In this document: in pieces, positions 10,446-18,924 of the stretch
How positions within the stretch are numbered: the first letter of the stretch is position 1
How the letters are laid out: every line of letters begins with the position of its first letter
Source: Vandammella animalimorsus
Lineage (GTDB): Bacteria; Pseudomonadota; Gammaproteobacteria; Burkholderiales; Burkholderiaceae_C
Reading direction: 5' to 3'
Assembly (NCBI RefSeq): GCF_002285285.1
Contig: NZ_NSJF01000001.1
Span: 1-64,000 of the forward strand
Length of the DNA: 64,000 nucleotides
Made by a program: the position numbers and the translations under genes
Notes under the pieces: generated by a model
Told to the model about the DNA's origin: nothing
What the model saw: the letters and a program-made list of their open reading frames with translations, nothing else
Database searches by the model: none

Positions 10446-13148
10446 ATGGGGCAGAGAGCATGCCACGTAGCGCTAGACGAGCCCAGAGCAGTGCGTGTGA
10501 ACGGCTTGGGAGAGAGGCAACAGCAGGCCATGGACGCCAAGCGCGCCGGCCTGGCGGATGCTGGGCCGGCCGGCGCTGGCACGTGCCGAGCCTGGGCCTT
10601 GCTGGGGGCCGGCTGCGTGGGGCTGGCCGTGCAATTGCGGCAGCCGCAGCTGTGGGCCTGGGGCGCATATCTGGCGCTGCTGTTGGCGGCGTTGATGTTT
10701 TTGGTCACCTTGTGGCGCCTGGGGCGCAGGGGCCTTGCCCGCAGTGCGCTGTGCATGCTGGCGGCGGCTGCGCTGGGTTTTGGCTGGGTGGGGCTGCGCG
10801 CGGCGTGGCATGCCCAGGGGGCTTTGCCGCCGCATTGGGATGGCCTGGAGCTGGAGGTCACCGGGGTGGTGTCGTCCTTGCCGCGCCAGCAGGCCGATGT
10901 GCTGCGCTTTCGCTTTCAGCCCGAATCGGCGCGCCGCGCCGATGGCCAGGCGCTGGCGCTGACTCAGCCGCTGGAGGTGGCTTGGTACGCGCCGCCGCAG
11001 GCCAGGGCCGGAGTCTGGCGTGATGCGCCGCAGGGCGCGGCGGTGCAGGCCTTGGGCCCATGGCCGCCAAAGGTTCGTGCGGGTGATCGCTGGCAGTTGC
11101 CGCTGCGCGTGCGCGCGCCCAGCGGGCTGCGCAATCCGCTTTTGTTCGATTACGAGCAATGGCTGTGGCAGCAGGGCGTGCAGGCCACGGCCAGCGTGCG
11201 CCAGCAGAGGAGTGAGGATGCGCGCTGGCTGGGCGATTCGGGCGGCTACCGCCTGCAGCGCTGGCGGCAGGCGGTGCGCGATCGCATCGTGGCCTTGCCA
11301 GCACCGGCCTGGGCAGGAGAGCCTGCCGACGTGCCGGCCAGCGTGCAGGGTGATCACCAGACCCTGGCCCAGGGGCAAGACTCGACGCTGTGGCAGCGCA
11401 GCGCCGGGGTGCTGGCGGCTTTGGTGACGGGCGATCAGCGCGCCATCGACCAGGGCGATTGGCAGGTGTTTCGCAGCACCGGGGTGGCGCATTTGATGGC
11501 CATTTCCGGGCTGCATATCACCATGTTTGCTTGGCTGGCCATGGGGGCGGTGGGCTGGCTGTGGCGCAGCTGGCCGCGGCTGATGCATGCCGTGCCGGCG
11601 CCAGTGGCCAGTCTGTGGGGCGGTTGGTTGCTGGCGGCCTGCTACGCGCTGTTCAGTGGTTGGCAGCTGCCGGCGCAGCGCACGATTTGCATGCTGGGCG
11701 TCTGGGTGCTGCTGCGCAGCGCTGGCCTGCTCTGGCCCTGGCATGCCACGCTGGGGCTGGCGGCGCTGGCCGTGCTGTTGTATGACCCTTGGGCTTTGCA
11801 GCAGGCCGGGTTCTGGCTGAGTTTCGTGGCTGTGGCGGTGCTGTTGGTGCTGCCGGGGCAGGGCAATGGGGCAGGCAGCGCTGGGGTCGGTGCGCTTGGC
11901 GGGCCGGTGCGGCGCTGGGGGGTGGTGGTGGCTGGGCGGCTGCGCCAATTGTGGCAGATGCAATGGCGCCTGTCGTTGGTGCTGGCACCGCTGACGCTGG
12001 GCCTGTTTGGCCAGCTCAGCTGGCTGGGCCTGCTGGCCAATCTGCTGGCTGTTCCTCTGGTGACTTTGCTCATCGTGCCATTGGCCATGCTGGGCAGCCT
12101 GCTGGCGGCATGGTGGCCTGTGCCCCTGAAGGCCGCTGCCTGGTTGATGGTGCATCTGTTGCAAGGCCTGCAATGGCTGGCCAGCTGGCCCATGGCCCAA
12201 TGGCATGCCCCAAAGCTGCCGTGGTATTGGGCGCTGCTGGGCCTGGCCGGCGCCTGGATGGCGGTGGGGCGTTGGCCGGCCTGGCTGCGCTTGCAGGGCC
12301 TGATCTGGCTGCTGCTGATGCTGGCTTGGCGACCATCACCCGTGCCTTGGGGGCATTTCCGCCTGCTGGCGCTGGACGTGGGGCAGGGCGGGGCCTTGCT
12401 GGTGCAGACCCGGCGGCACACGCTGCTTTATGACGCAGGGCCCAGTTACGGCGGCGGGCGTGATGCCGGGCACAGCGTGGTGGTGCCGCTGCTGCAGGCC
12501 CACGGCCTGCAGCCCGATGCGTTGGTGCTCAGCCATGGCGACAGCGACCACGTGGGCGGCGCGCGCAGCGTGCTGGCGGCGTTTGACGTGGCGCAGCTGT
12601 ATGCGCCGGCCATGCCGCCGCCACACTGGCCTGCGGGGCTGGCCAGTGTGGCGGCGCAAGCCAAACCGTGCCAGGCAGGCCTGCAATGGCAATGGGATGG
12701 CGTGACATTGGCCTTTATGCACCCGCCGCCTGGGGCGCGCTGGCTGGAGCGCAATGCCAGCAGTTGCGTGCTGCGCATCACGGCCAGCGATGGGAGCAGC
12801 GCCTTGCTTACCGGCGACATTGGCCGCTTGCAGGAGCAGGCGCTGCGCCTGGCGCTGGGGGCGCAGTTGCGCGCCGATTGGCTGCAGGTGCCGCACCATG
12901 GCAGCCGCACTTCCTCATCGGCGCGTTTCATTGCCAGCGTGGCGCCGCGCTTTGCCGTGGCCCAGGCCGGTTACCGCAACCGTTTTGGCCACCCGCACCC
13001 GGAGGTGGTGGCGCGCTACCAGCAGCAGGGCGTGCGGTTCGTGAATACGGCCGATTGCGGCGCGGCGCTGTGGCAGTCCAGCGCGCCGCAGCAGCTGCGC
13101 TGCGAGCGCGAGGCCAACCAGCGCTATTGGCATCGGCCTCCGAGGTGA
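10446..13148 (+). CDS. comEC: DNA internalization-related competence protein ComEC/Rec2
   Basis: A 900-residue protein. An N-terminal DUF4131-like region with membrane segments (~35-110) leads into the multi-pass Competence domain (GDQRAIDQGDWQVFRSTGVAHLMAISG-type block split around residues 320-350; HLMAISGLHITMF). The last ~270 residues are a metallo-beta-lactamase-like domain with LDVGQGGALLV, the metal motif SHGDSDHVGG (~696-705) and VPHHGSRTSSS. ComEC forms the inner-membrane channel for single-stranded DNA in natural transformation, and the C-terminal domain may degrade one strand. The start is uncertain: ATG at 10530 (MDAKRAG) is also possible. The stop TGA is also the target of a repeat insertion. 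Confidence 0.92.
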   Translation: MGQRACHVALDEPRAVRVNGLGERQQQAMDAKRAGLADAGPAGAGTCRAWALLGAGCVGLAVQLRQPQLWAWGAYLALLLAALMFLVTLWRLGRRGLARSALCMLAAAALGFGWVGLRAAWHAQGALPPHWDGLELEVTGVVSSLPRQQADVLRFRFQPESARRADGQALALTQPLEVAWYAPPQARAGVWRDAPQGAAVQALGPWPPKVRAGDRWQLPLRVRAPSGLRNPLLFDYEQWLWQQGVQATASVRQQRSEDARWLGDSGGYRLQRWRQAVRDRIVALPAPAWAGEPADVPASVQGDHQTLAQGQDSTLWQRSAGVLAALVTGDQRAIDQGDWQVFRSTGVAHLMAISGLHITMFAWLAMGAVGWLWRSWPRLMHAVPAPVASLWGGWLLAACYALFSGWQLPAQRTICMLGVWVLLRSAGLLWPWHATLGLAALAVLLYDPWALQQAGFWLSFVAVAVLLVLPGQGNGAGSAGVGALGGPVRRWGVVVAGRLRQLWQMQWRLSLVLAPLTLGLFGQLSWLGLLANLLAVPLVTLLIVPLAMLGSLLAAWWPVPLKAAAWLMVHLLQGLQWLASWPMAQWHAPKLPWYWALLGLAGAWMAVGRWPAWLRLQGLIWLLLMLAWRPSPVPWGHFRLLALDVGQGGALLVQTRRHTLLYDAGPSYGGGRDAGHSVVVPLLQAHGLQPDALVLSHGDSDHVGGARSVLAAFDVAQLYAPAMPPPHWPAGLASVAAQAKPCQAGLQWQWDGVTLAFMHPPPGARWLERNASSCVLRITASDGSSALLTGDIGRLQEQALRLALGAQLRADWLQVPHHGSRTSSSARFIASVAPRFAVAQAGYRNRFGHPHPEVVARYQQQGVRFVNTADCGAALWQSSAPQQLRCEREANQRYWHRPPR

Positions 13149-13310
13149 GAGCCTGTTCAAAATCTTTGCACGGCGGTCAAGAGAGCGGATTGGGGCGCTC
13201 TGCTTCCGTTGCAAAGCCTCGCCATAGCCCCAGCTATGGCTGCGTTTTGCGCCTTGCAGCCCACCCCAAACCGCTTCTTGCCCACTCGCGCCGAGATTTT
13301 GAACAGGCTC
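13149..13310. repeat. Dispersed repeat family A, complete copy with TGA target duplication
   Basis: The element starts GAGCCTGTTCAAAATCTTTG and ends with the inverted form AGATTTTGAACAGGCTC, a 16-bp near-perfect terminal repeat. TGA flanks both sides (13146-13148 and 13311-13313), and the left TGA is the comEC stop codon. The interior is largely palindromic, non-coding, and aligned with the copy at 2400-2567. This is a MITE-like structure with IS5/IS1031-type ends and a TNA target. Confidence 0.85.
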
Positions 13311-13341
13311 TGAGGAGGCCATTGCAGCTCAGGGCCTGCCC

Positions 13342-13959
13342 TCAAAAACGAAAGCCTGGCGGGGCGCTGCCGCCGCCCGAGCTGCTGGAGGCGTTGGTCG
13401 CCGCAGGTTGCTGTGCAGCGGCGCTGCTCAGCGGCCGGGGCGCAGGGGCGCTGTAGTCGGCAGGCAATTCGGATTGGGCTGGGTAGCCGGCGGCATCCAG
13501 GTACTGGGCCCATTGCGAGGCGCTGAAGCCATCGAGCGTCTGGCGGCCAATGTGTAGCTGGGGCAGGGATTCGATGCCCAGGCGCGCTGCGGTTTGCTGG
13601 TCCTCGGGGGTTTTGATGCTGTATTCCTGAAACGGAATGCCGCGCTCTTGCAGCCACTTGCGGCCGTTGTTGCAGGCCGGGCAGTTGGGCATGACGTACA
13701 GTGAAACGGGGTAGCGGCGCATGGCGGCCTGCAGGCCGCTGCTGGCTGCCGGGTTGCTGGCCTCGGCGGCCTGGGCGCTGCCCTTGCCTGAGAGTGATGG
13801 CGCGCCGGCTGCGGGCGGCTTGTCGGTGTAGAGCGTGCTGCCGCTGGCGCTCTTGCTGCGGTAAACCTCCTGCGCGCTGGCCGGCAGGCTGACGGCGCAG
13901 GCCAGCGCCAGGGCCGCCAGGGCTGTCAGGGCGGTGGCATGGGGGGGCAGATGGGCCAT
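13342..13959 (-). CDS. Periplasmic DUF4124 and glutaredoxin-domain protein
   Basis: A 205-residue exported protein. Residues 1-29 are a signal peptide ending ASA-QEVY. A DUF4124 segment follows (YRSKSASGSTLYTDKPP, ~33-49). A glutaredoxin fold spans ~80-155, with the redox motif CPAC in LYVMPNCPACNNGRKWL and the cis-Pro in ESLPQLHIG. The tail is Ser/Gly/Pro-rich and disordered. The likely role is thiol-disulfide chemistry in the periplasm, with unknown partner. AGGAGG lies seven bases before the start. It is convergent with comEC across the repeat. Confidence 0.85.
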   Translation of the reverse strand: MAHLPPHATALTALAALALACAVSLPASAQEVYRSKSASGSTLYTDKPPAAGAPSLSGKGSAQAAEASNPAASSGLQAAMRRYPVSLYVMPNCPACNNGRKWLQERGIPFQEYSIKTPEDQQTAARLGIESLPQLHIGRQTLDGFSASQWAQYLDAAGYPAQSELPADYSAPAPRPLSSAAAQQPAATNASSSSGGGSAPPGFRF

Positions 13960-14024
13960 GGTGATTCCTCCTCAGTTGTTGTGATGCGGCGCCATTCTGC
14001 CAGCCCGGTTGCCGGTGATGGCTT

Positions 14025-15548
14025 TCAGCTCCAGCGCAGCGCCGACAGATCGTTGACGAAGATGGGCATGTCGCGCCACAGGCCGCGGATGTCCTTGTGC
14101 GCCACGGTGACCCACTGCGGCTGGTAGAGGAAGGCGTTGACGCAGTCCTCGGCCAGCAGGCGCTGGGCCTGGCCGAGCAGGCGCGCGCGCTCGGCCGGCT
14201 GGGTGGCGCTGCGGGTTTGCTCCCAGATGTCGCGGAAGGCCTGGGAGTCGTAGCCCCAGTAGTAGTCGGGGTTGGCGTAGTTGCCCAGATCCAGCGGCTC
14301 GACGTGCGAGATCAGCGTCAGGTCGAACTGGTGCTGGCCCATGGTGTTGCGCAGCCATTGCGCCCATTCGACGTTTTCCAGCTGGGTCTGGATGCCGACC
14401 TTGGCCAGCATGGCGGCGATGACGATGCCGCCCTGGCGCGCATAGGGCGTGGGCGGCAGCGTCATGCGCAGCTTCAGCGGCGTCTTGACGCCAGCCTCCT
14501 TGAGCAGGGCCACGGCCTTGTCCGGGTCGTAGGGGTTGATGCCGGTGGTGTCCACATAGCCGAAGGCGCCGGGCACGTAGTGGCTGCCGATGGGCACGCC
14601 ATAGCCGCTGGCGGCGCCTTCGATGACCTGGCGCCGGTCGATGGCCGCAGCAATGGCGCGGCGCACGCGCACGTCGTTCAGCGGCTTGCGGCGGTGGTTG
14701 ATGGACAGGATGGTCTTGGCGCGCGAGCCGCTGACCAGCACCTGGAACCTGGGGTCTGATTTGAATTGCTCCACGCCGCGCTGCGCCACGCGCGGGAAGC
14801 AGTCCACATCGCCGGCCAGCAGGCTGGCCACGTGGGCTGCGGGGTCTGCGATGAAGCGGAAAGTGGCCGTCTTGATGGGCAGCTGCGCCGCGCGCGGCGA
14901 ATCGTCCCAGCGCTGCAGGGTCAGCGCCGAGCCGCGATTCCAGCGCGCCAGCCGGTAGGGGCCGGTGCCGACGGGGGCGCTGGCGTTTTTCGCCACGCTC
15001 TGAGGCTCGACGATGATGGCCGTGGCCTGGCCGAGCACGAACAGCAGATCGGGCTCAATCACTTCGTTGCGGATGCGTACGGTGTACTCGTCCACCACAT
15101 CGGTGCTGAGCTTGGCAAAACGCGCTTTGTCTTTGTTGGTGCTCTTTTCCGCCTTGGCGCGATCGAAGCTGAATTTGACCGCAGCGGCATTGAAGGGTTG
15201 GCCGTTATGAAACTGGGCATCACGGCGCAGACGGAAGGTGTAGGTATGCAGATCGGGCGAGACTTCCCAGCTTTCGGCCAGCAGCGGGGCTACGCTGCCG
15301 TCGGGGTTGATCTTGGTCAGGGTCTCGTAGATGTTGTAGAGCGTCACTTCGCTGACAGCTGAGGCGGCGCTGAGCGTGGGGTCCAGCCCGGGCGGCTCCA
15401 GCACCATGCCGATGGTGATGCTGGACTTGTCGGCCTTGTCCGCGCCCGCGCTGCGCGGGGCGGCGTGCAGGGCTGCGAGCGGGCTGGCTGCGCCAGTGGC
15501 GGCCAGCCAGGCGGCGCTGGAGGCCAGAAGGGTTCGCCGTTTCATCAT
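14025..15548 (-). CDS. ABC transporter substrate-binding protein, family 5 (peptide/nickel type)
   Basis: A 507-residue extracytoplasmic solute-binding protein. The N-terminus has MMKRRTLLASSAAWLAATGAA, a signal peptide with twin Arg that could be Sec or Tat. The family 5 signature region LTKINPDGSVAPLLAESWEVS (split here: LAESWEVSPDLHTYTFRLRRD, ~95-115) and FNAAAVKFSFDRAK are clear. Such proteins bind oligopeptides, glutathione or other small solutes and hand them to an ABC permease. No permease or ATPase gene is adjacent, so the partner must lie elsewhere. GGAGAG lies nine bases before the first ATG. Confidence 0.9.
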   Translation of the reverse strand: MMKRRTLLASSAAWLAATGAASPLAALHAAPRSAGADKADKSSITIGMVLEPPGLDPTLSAASAVSEVTLYNIYETLTKINPDGSVAPLLAESWEVSPDLHTYTFRLRRDAQFHNGQPFNAAAVKFSFDRAKAEKSTNKDKARFAKLSTDVVDEYTVRIRNEVIEPDLLFVLGQATAIIVEPQSVAKNASAPVGTGPYRLARWNRGSALTLQRWDDSPRAAQLPIKTATFRFIADPAAHVASLLAGDVDCFPRVAQRGVEQFKSDPRFQVLVSGSRAKTILSINHRRKPLNDVRVRRAIAAAIDRRQVIEGAASGYGVPIGSHYVPGAFGYVDTTGINPYDPDKAVALLKEAGVKTPLKLRMTLPPTPYARQGGIVIAAMLAKVGIQTQLENVEWAQWLRNTMGQHQFDLTLISHVEPLDLGNYANPDYYWGYDSQAFRDIWEQTRSATQPAERARLLGQAQRLLAEDCVNAFLYQPQWVTVAHKDIRGLWRDMPIFVNDLSALRWS

Positions 15549-15624
15549 TGCGATGGTCTCTCCAAAATCAGTGGGGCGCGCATTATTCCATGAGCGCTGC
15601 ATGGGCGCTCAAGGGGCTGAAGAC

Positions 15625-16437
15625 TCAGCCTTGACTACGCAAGGCCAGCAGCCAGCGGTCCAGAATGCCTGCCACCAGCGCGGGTTGCTCCAGCGTGCTG
15701 AGATGGCCGCATTGGGGCACGATGTGCAGCTGCCGAAGCGGCGCGGCGGCGGCGCTGCCGCTGGCGCCGCGCGCCTGGTCGCCGGCCAGCAGCGCGGCGT
15801 GGATTTCCTCGGCCAAGGCCGGCGGGGTGAGCTGATCCTCGGCGCCGACCAGCACCAGGCTGGGGCAGCGGATGTGCGCCAGGCTGGGGCGCGAGTCGCA
15901 GCGCTGCATGATGGCCGTTTGCTGGCGCAGGTAGGCGGCCACGCCAGTGTCCTGCGCCATGGCTTGCACTGCGGCGCGCAGCGCCTCATCGTCGGCGCGG
16001 CTGGCATGTACGGAGCGCGGGAAATTCAGCTCGATGGCCAGGGCCAGTTTGTCCTGGCGGGCCAGCTCCATCACTCGCAGGCGCAGCGCGCGGGCCTCCT
16101 CGCTGTCGGCGCGCGCCGAGGAGTCGAGGATGGCCAGCGCAGCGACCCGCTCGGGCGCCTGGCGCAGGATCTCAAAGGCAATGTAGCCGCCCATGGACAG
16201 GCCCATGAGCACGAAGCGCGGCGGCGCATCGCGCAGGATGGCGCGGGCCAGCTCGGCCATGTTGTCGTGCGCGGTGGTCTGCGCCAGCGTCACCGGGCCA
16301 TGGCGCCACAGCGTGGGCAGCTGTGGGGCAAACAGGGCGGGGGAGCAAGCCAAGCCTGGCACCAGCAGCGTGGGCAGGGTGTTGGCGATGGCTGACGGCA
16401 GTGCGGGTGATGAGGGTGAGGTGGTGCTGGTATTCAT
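15625..16437 (-). CDS. Alpha/beta hydrolase
   Basis: A 270-residue alpha/beta-hydrolase. The nucleophile elbow is GLSMGGYIAF, the acid is in LVGAEDQLTPP and the His is in VPQCGHLSTLEQP. An oxyanion-type LLVPGLACSPALF lies near the N-terminus. The closest named families are 3-oxoadipate enol-lactonase-like and carboxylesterase enzymes; substrate unknown. I start at 16437 (MNTSTTSP), only four bases after the gph stop codon, which suggests translational coupling. The frame stays open upstream within gph, but that stretch is low complexity. Confidence 0.85.
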   Translation of the reverse strand: MNTSTTSPSSPALPSAIANTLPTLLVPGLACSPALFAPQLPTLWRHGPVTLAQTTAHDNMAELARAILRDAPPRFVLMGLSMGGYIAFEILRQAPERVAALAILDSSARADSEEARALRLRVMELARQDKLALAIELNFPRSVHASRADDEALRAAVQAMAQDTGVAAYLRQQTAIMQRCDSRPSLAHIRCPSLVLVGAEDQLTPPALAEEIHAALLAGDQARGASGSAAAAPLRQLHIVPQCGHLSTLEQPALVAGILDRWLLALRSQG

Positions 16438-16441
16438 GCGT

Positions 16442-17179
16442 TCATGCAAGGGCTGCGGCCAATTGCGCGGCAATTTCTGCGATGGAGTCGAAGTACCCAT
16501 CGGCGGCAACCTGCTCGATCGGCTCGCCATGATTGAAGCCGTAGCGCAGCAGGGCGATGGCGCAGCCGGCTGCGCGCGCGGCAGCGGCGTCGTTGGCTGA
16601 GTCGCCAATCATCAGCACCTGCTGCGGCGCCTGGCCCAGGCGCTCACAGGCCTGCAGCAGCGGGTAGGGGTCGGGCTTGCGCCGCGCGAAGCTGTCGCCA
16701 GCGTAGAGAAATTCGATCTGCCCGGCCAGGCCGGTGGCGTCCAGCAGCGGGCGGGCCAGGCGCATGGGCTTGTTGGTGACCACCGCCATCGGCAGGCCCA
16801 GCGCCTGCAGGGCCTGCAGCCCTTCGCGCACTCCAGGGTAGACCTTGGCATGTTCGTGGCCGGCATTGTCATAGCCGATGAAATACAGCCGCATGGCCTC
16901 ATCGAAGCGCTGCGCCACGGCCTGCTCGTCGTGCGGCAGACCGGCTTGAGCCAAGGCCCCGGCCAGGATGCTGCGCACCAGGTGCTCAGAGCCCTTGCCG
17001 ATGGTGCGTGCAATGGTGGCGCGCGTGGTGGGCGGCAGCTGCAGGCTGTGCAGCATGTGGCCCAGGGCCAGCTCGAACTCATCCAGCGTATCGATCAGGG
17101 TGCCGTCCAGATCCAGCAGGACGGCATGGATGGGGCGTGCGCCCAGCTGGGCGCGGGCGCTGCGGTGCGTGGGGCTCAT
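16442..17179 (-). CDS. gph: Phosphoglycolate phosphatase (HAD superfamily)
   Basis: A 245-residue HAD hydrolase. The nucleophile motif is VLLDLDGTLIDTLDEFELAL (Asp pair), motif II is AVVTNKP, the Lys is in RRKPDPYPLLQA and motif IV is MIGDSANDAAAARAAG. This is the Gph pattern; it removes phosphate from 2-phosphoglycolate, which arises from DNA repair and oxygenase side reactions. I chose ATG 17179, which leaves ~18 residues before the first core strand; ATG 17236 would run closer to the rodA promoter. It is the first gene of a pair with the alpha/beta hydrolase and is divergent from rodA. Confidence 0.9.
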   Translation of the reverse strand: MSPTHRSARAQLGARPIHAVLLDLDGTLIDTLDEFELALGHMLHSLQLPPTTRATIARTIGKGSEHLVRSILAGALAQAGLPHDEQAVAQRFDEAMRLYFIGYDNAGHEHAKVYPGVREGLQALQALGLPMAVVTNKPMRLARPLLDATGLAGQIEFLYAGDSFARRKPDPYPLLQACERLGQAPQQVLMIGDSANDAAAARAAGCAIALLRYGFNHGEPIEQVAADGYFDSIAEIAAQLAAALA

Positions 17180-17275
17180 GGCAAGCGGGGCGGGCGGGTG
17201 GCGGCGGGCGGCGGCGTCTTGGCGCGAAAGTCTCATGGCCGCCTCATGGCGGCCGGGCTGCGCCGGGCGGCTGGC

Positions 17276-17281
17276 GATAAT
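17276..17281 (+). promoter_or_regulatory. Probable -10 box of rodA, giving a leaderless or near-leaderless message
   Basis: GATAAT lies seven bases before the rodA ATG at 17288, so transcription would start at or next to the start codon. No ribosome binding site is present. The -35 region is not clear. Confidence 0.45.
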
Positions 17282-17287
17282 ACGGCA

Positions 17288-18472
17288 ATGGCTGTTGTAA
17301 CCCTGAACAAAACCCCCTGGCACCACCATTTTCTGGGCGTGTTCCAGCGCTTTGATGGCTGGCTGATTGCCGCCATTTTGTTTTTGGCGGCCTTGGGGCT
17401 GATTGCCATGTATTCAGCCGGCTTCGACCATGGCGCGCGCTTTGGCGACCACGCGCGCAACATGGCGCTGGCTGCGGCGATTCTGTTCGTGCTGGCGCAA
17501 ATCCCGCCCCAGCGGCTGATGGCGCTGGCCGTGCCTTTGTACCTGGCCGGGCTGCTGCTGCTGCTGGGGGTGGAGTTCTTCGGCATTGCGCGCAAGGGGG
17601 CTCAGCGCTGGCTCAACGTCGGCGTGGTGATCCAGCCCAGCGAGATCATGAAAATCGCCGCGCCGCTGATGCTGGCCTGGTGGTTCCAGCTGCGCCCCAC
17701 GCCGCTGCGCGCCACGGATTTTGTCGTCGCCATGGCGCTGCTGGCCCTGCCTGTGGGGCTGATTCTGCGCCAGCCCGATCTGGGCACGGCCCTGCTGGTG
17801 CTGGGCGCCGGGCTGGCGGTGATTTTCTTTGCCGGCCTGCCCTGGAAGCTGGTGTTGCCGCCAGTGCTGCTGGCGCTGCTGGGCGTGGCGGCCATCATCG
17901 GCTTTGAGCCCTACCTGTGCCAGGACGGCGTGGATTGGGTGGTGCTGCACGATTACCAGAAAACCCGCGTCTGCACGCTGCTGGACCCGTACAACGACCC
18001 GCTGGGCAAAGGCTTTCACATCATCCAGGGCATGATCGCCATTGGCTCGGGCGGCATGTGGGGCAAGGGCTTCATGGCTGGCACGCAAACCCATTTGGAA
18101 TTCATCCCCGAGCGCACCACGGACTTCATCTACGCCGCCTTTGCCGAGGAATTCGGCCTGCTGGGCACGCTGGCGCTGCTGCTGGGCTTTCTGTTTTTGA
18201 TCTACCGCGCGCTGTGGATCGCCCTGCGCGCCAAGACGCTGTTCGGCCGCCTGATGGCCGCAGCCGTGGCGATGATTTTCTTCACCTACGCCTTCGTCAA
18301 CATGGGCATGGTGATGGGCGTGCTGCCCGTGGTGGGCGTGCCGCTGCCTTTCATCAGCTATGGCGGCACAGCCATGGTGACGCTGGGCCTGGCGCTGGGC
18401 ATTTTGATGTCCGTGGCCCGCGACGCCGCCATCGTGCCTCCGACCATCGAGTTCTCGGCCCAGCGTTTGTGA
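17288..18472 (+). CDS. rodA: Rod-shape-determining protein RodA (SEDS peptidoglycan polymerase)
   Basis: A 394-residue SEDS-family membrane protein with about ten membrane segments. Conserved features are IQPSEIMKIAAPL (~115-127), LRQPDLGTALL (~157-167), the loop KGFHIIQGMIAIGSGGMWGKG (~237-257), FIPERTTDFIYAAFAEEFG (~269-287) and LPFISYGGTAM near the end. RodA polymerises glycan strands with its partner PBP2 during elongation. The mreBCD and mrdA genes that often accompany it are not in this window. The stop TGA doubles as the target of a repeat insertion. Confidence 0.93.
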   Translation: MAVVTLNKTPWHHHFLGVFQRFDGWLIAAILFLAALGLIAMYSAGFDHGARFGDHARNMALAAAILFVLAQIPPQRLMALAVPLYLAGLLLLLGVEFFGIARKGAQRWLNVGVVIQPSEIMKIAAPLMLAWWFQLRPTPLRATDFVVAMALLALPVGLILRQPDLGTALLVLGAGLAVIFFAGLPWKLVLPPVLLALLGVAAIIGFEPYLCQDGVDWVVLHDYQKTRVCTLLDPYNDPLGKGFHIIQGMIAIGSGGMWGKGFMAGTQTHLEFIPERTTDFIYAAFAEEFGLLGTLALLLGFLFLIYRALWIALRAKTLFGRLMAAAVAMIFFTYAFVNMGMVMGVLPVVGVPLPFISYGGTAMVTLGLALGILMSVARDAAIVPPTIEFSAQRL

Positions 18473-18558
18473 GTGCCTGCCCGAGAATTCCTCGCGCCGC
18501 GCTTCCTCCAGGATCGGACCACTTCTGGCCCATGCGCACAGAGAATTTGAACAGGCGC
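18473..18558. repeat. Dispersed repeat family A, short copy with TGA on both sides
   Basis: The right end, read inverted, is GCGCCTGTTCAAATTCTCTG. Its first 45 bases align with the complete copies. The left end GTGCCTGCCCGAGAATTC is a degraded partner. TGA flanks at 18470-18472 (the rodA stop) and 18559-18561. This is an 86-bp internally deleted derivative. From 18562 to 18688 I see no gene or signal beyond short GCAAGCGT direct repeats near 18620. Confidence 0.7.
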
Positions 18559-18688
18559 TGAGTGCCTGGTCTTGGACGCGATGCAGGGTCGCCTGGCGGC
18601 GCAAGCCCTGGGGCATGGCAAGCGTGCAAGCGTGCAAGCGCGCAGGTGCGCCCGGATAGGGCGCCGAGACAGGCCCTGGGCCTGGCGT

Positions 18689-18722
18689 GCACCAAAGTGA
18701 AGCGCGCGCCCTATCCTGGTGC
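18689..18722 (+). promoter_or_regulatory. Two probable NtrC binding sites upstream of glnA
   Basis: Two abutting 17-bp sites resemble the NtrC consensus GCACCA-N5-TGGTGC. Site one (18689-18705) has a perfect left half, GCACCA-AAGTG-AAGCGC. Site two (18706-18722) has a perfect right half, GCGCCC-TATCC-TGGTGC. They lie about 170-190 bases before the predicted transcription start, a normal enhancer distance. Confidence 0.55.
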
Positions 18723-18858
18723 GCAGCTGCGCCAAGATGCACGCGCAGGTGCGCGCTGCCATCTGCCCAGGCTGTGCGCTGGGCACAAGGCAGAAAGCCG
18801 CGCCTGTACAGGGCGCGGCGCCTGTTTTTGCTGCTTGCCTGGGGCCAGGCTGCCGCCC

Positions 18859-18873
18859 TGGCACGAGTTTTGC
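18859..18873 (+). promoter_or_regulatory. Sigma-54 promoter of glnA
   Basis: TGGCACG-AGTT-TTGC matches the -24/-12 consensus TGGCACG-N4-TTGC exactly. GG is at 18860-18861 and GC at 18872-18873. The start of transcription would be near 18885, 40 bases before the glnA ATG. Confidence 0.9.
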
Positions 18874-18924
18874 GATGGATGCACTCCGAACCCACTGAGT
18901 TTCCCCAGCGAACAGGAGTGCCCC

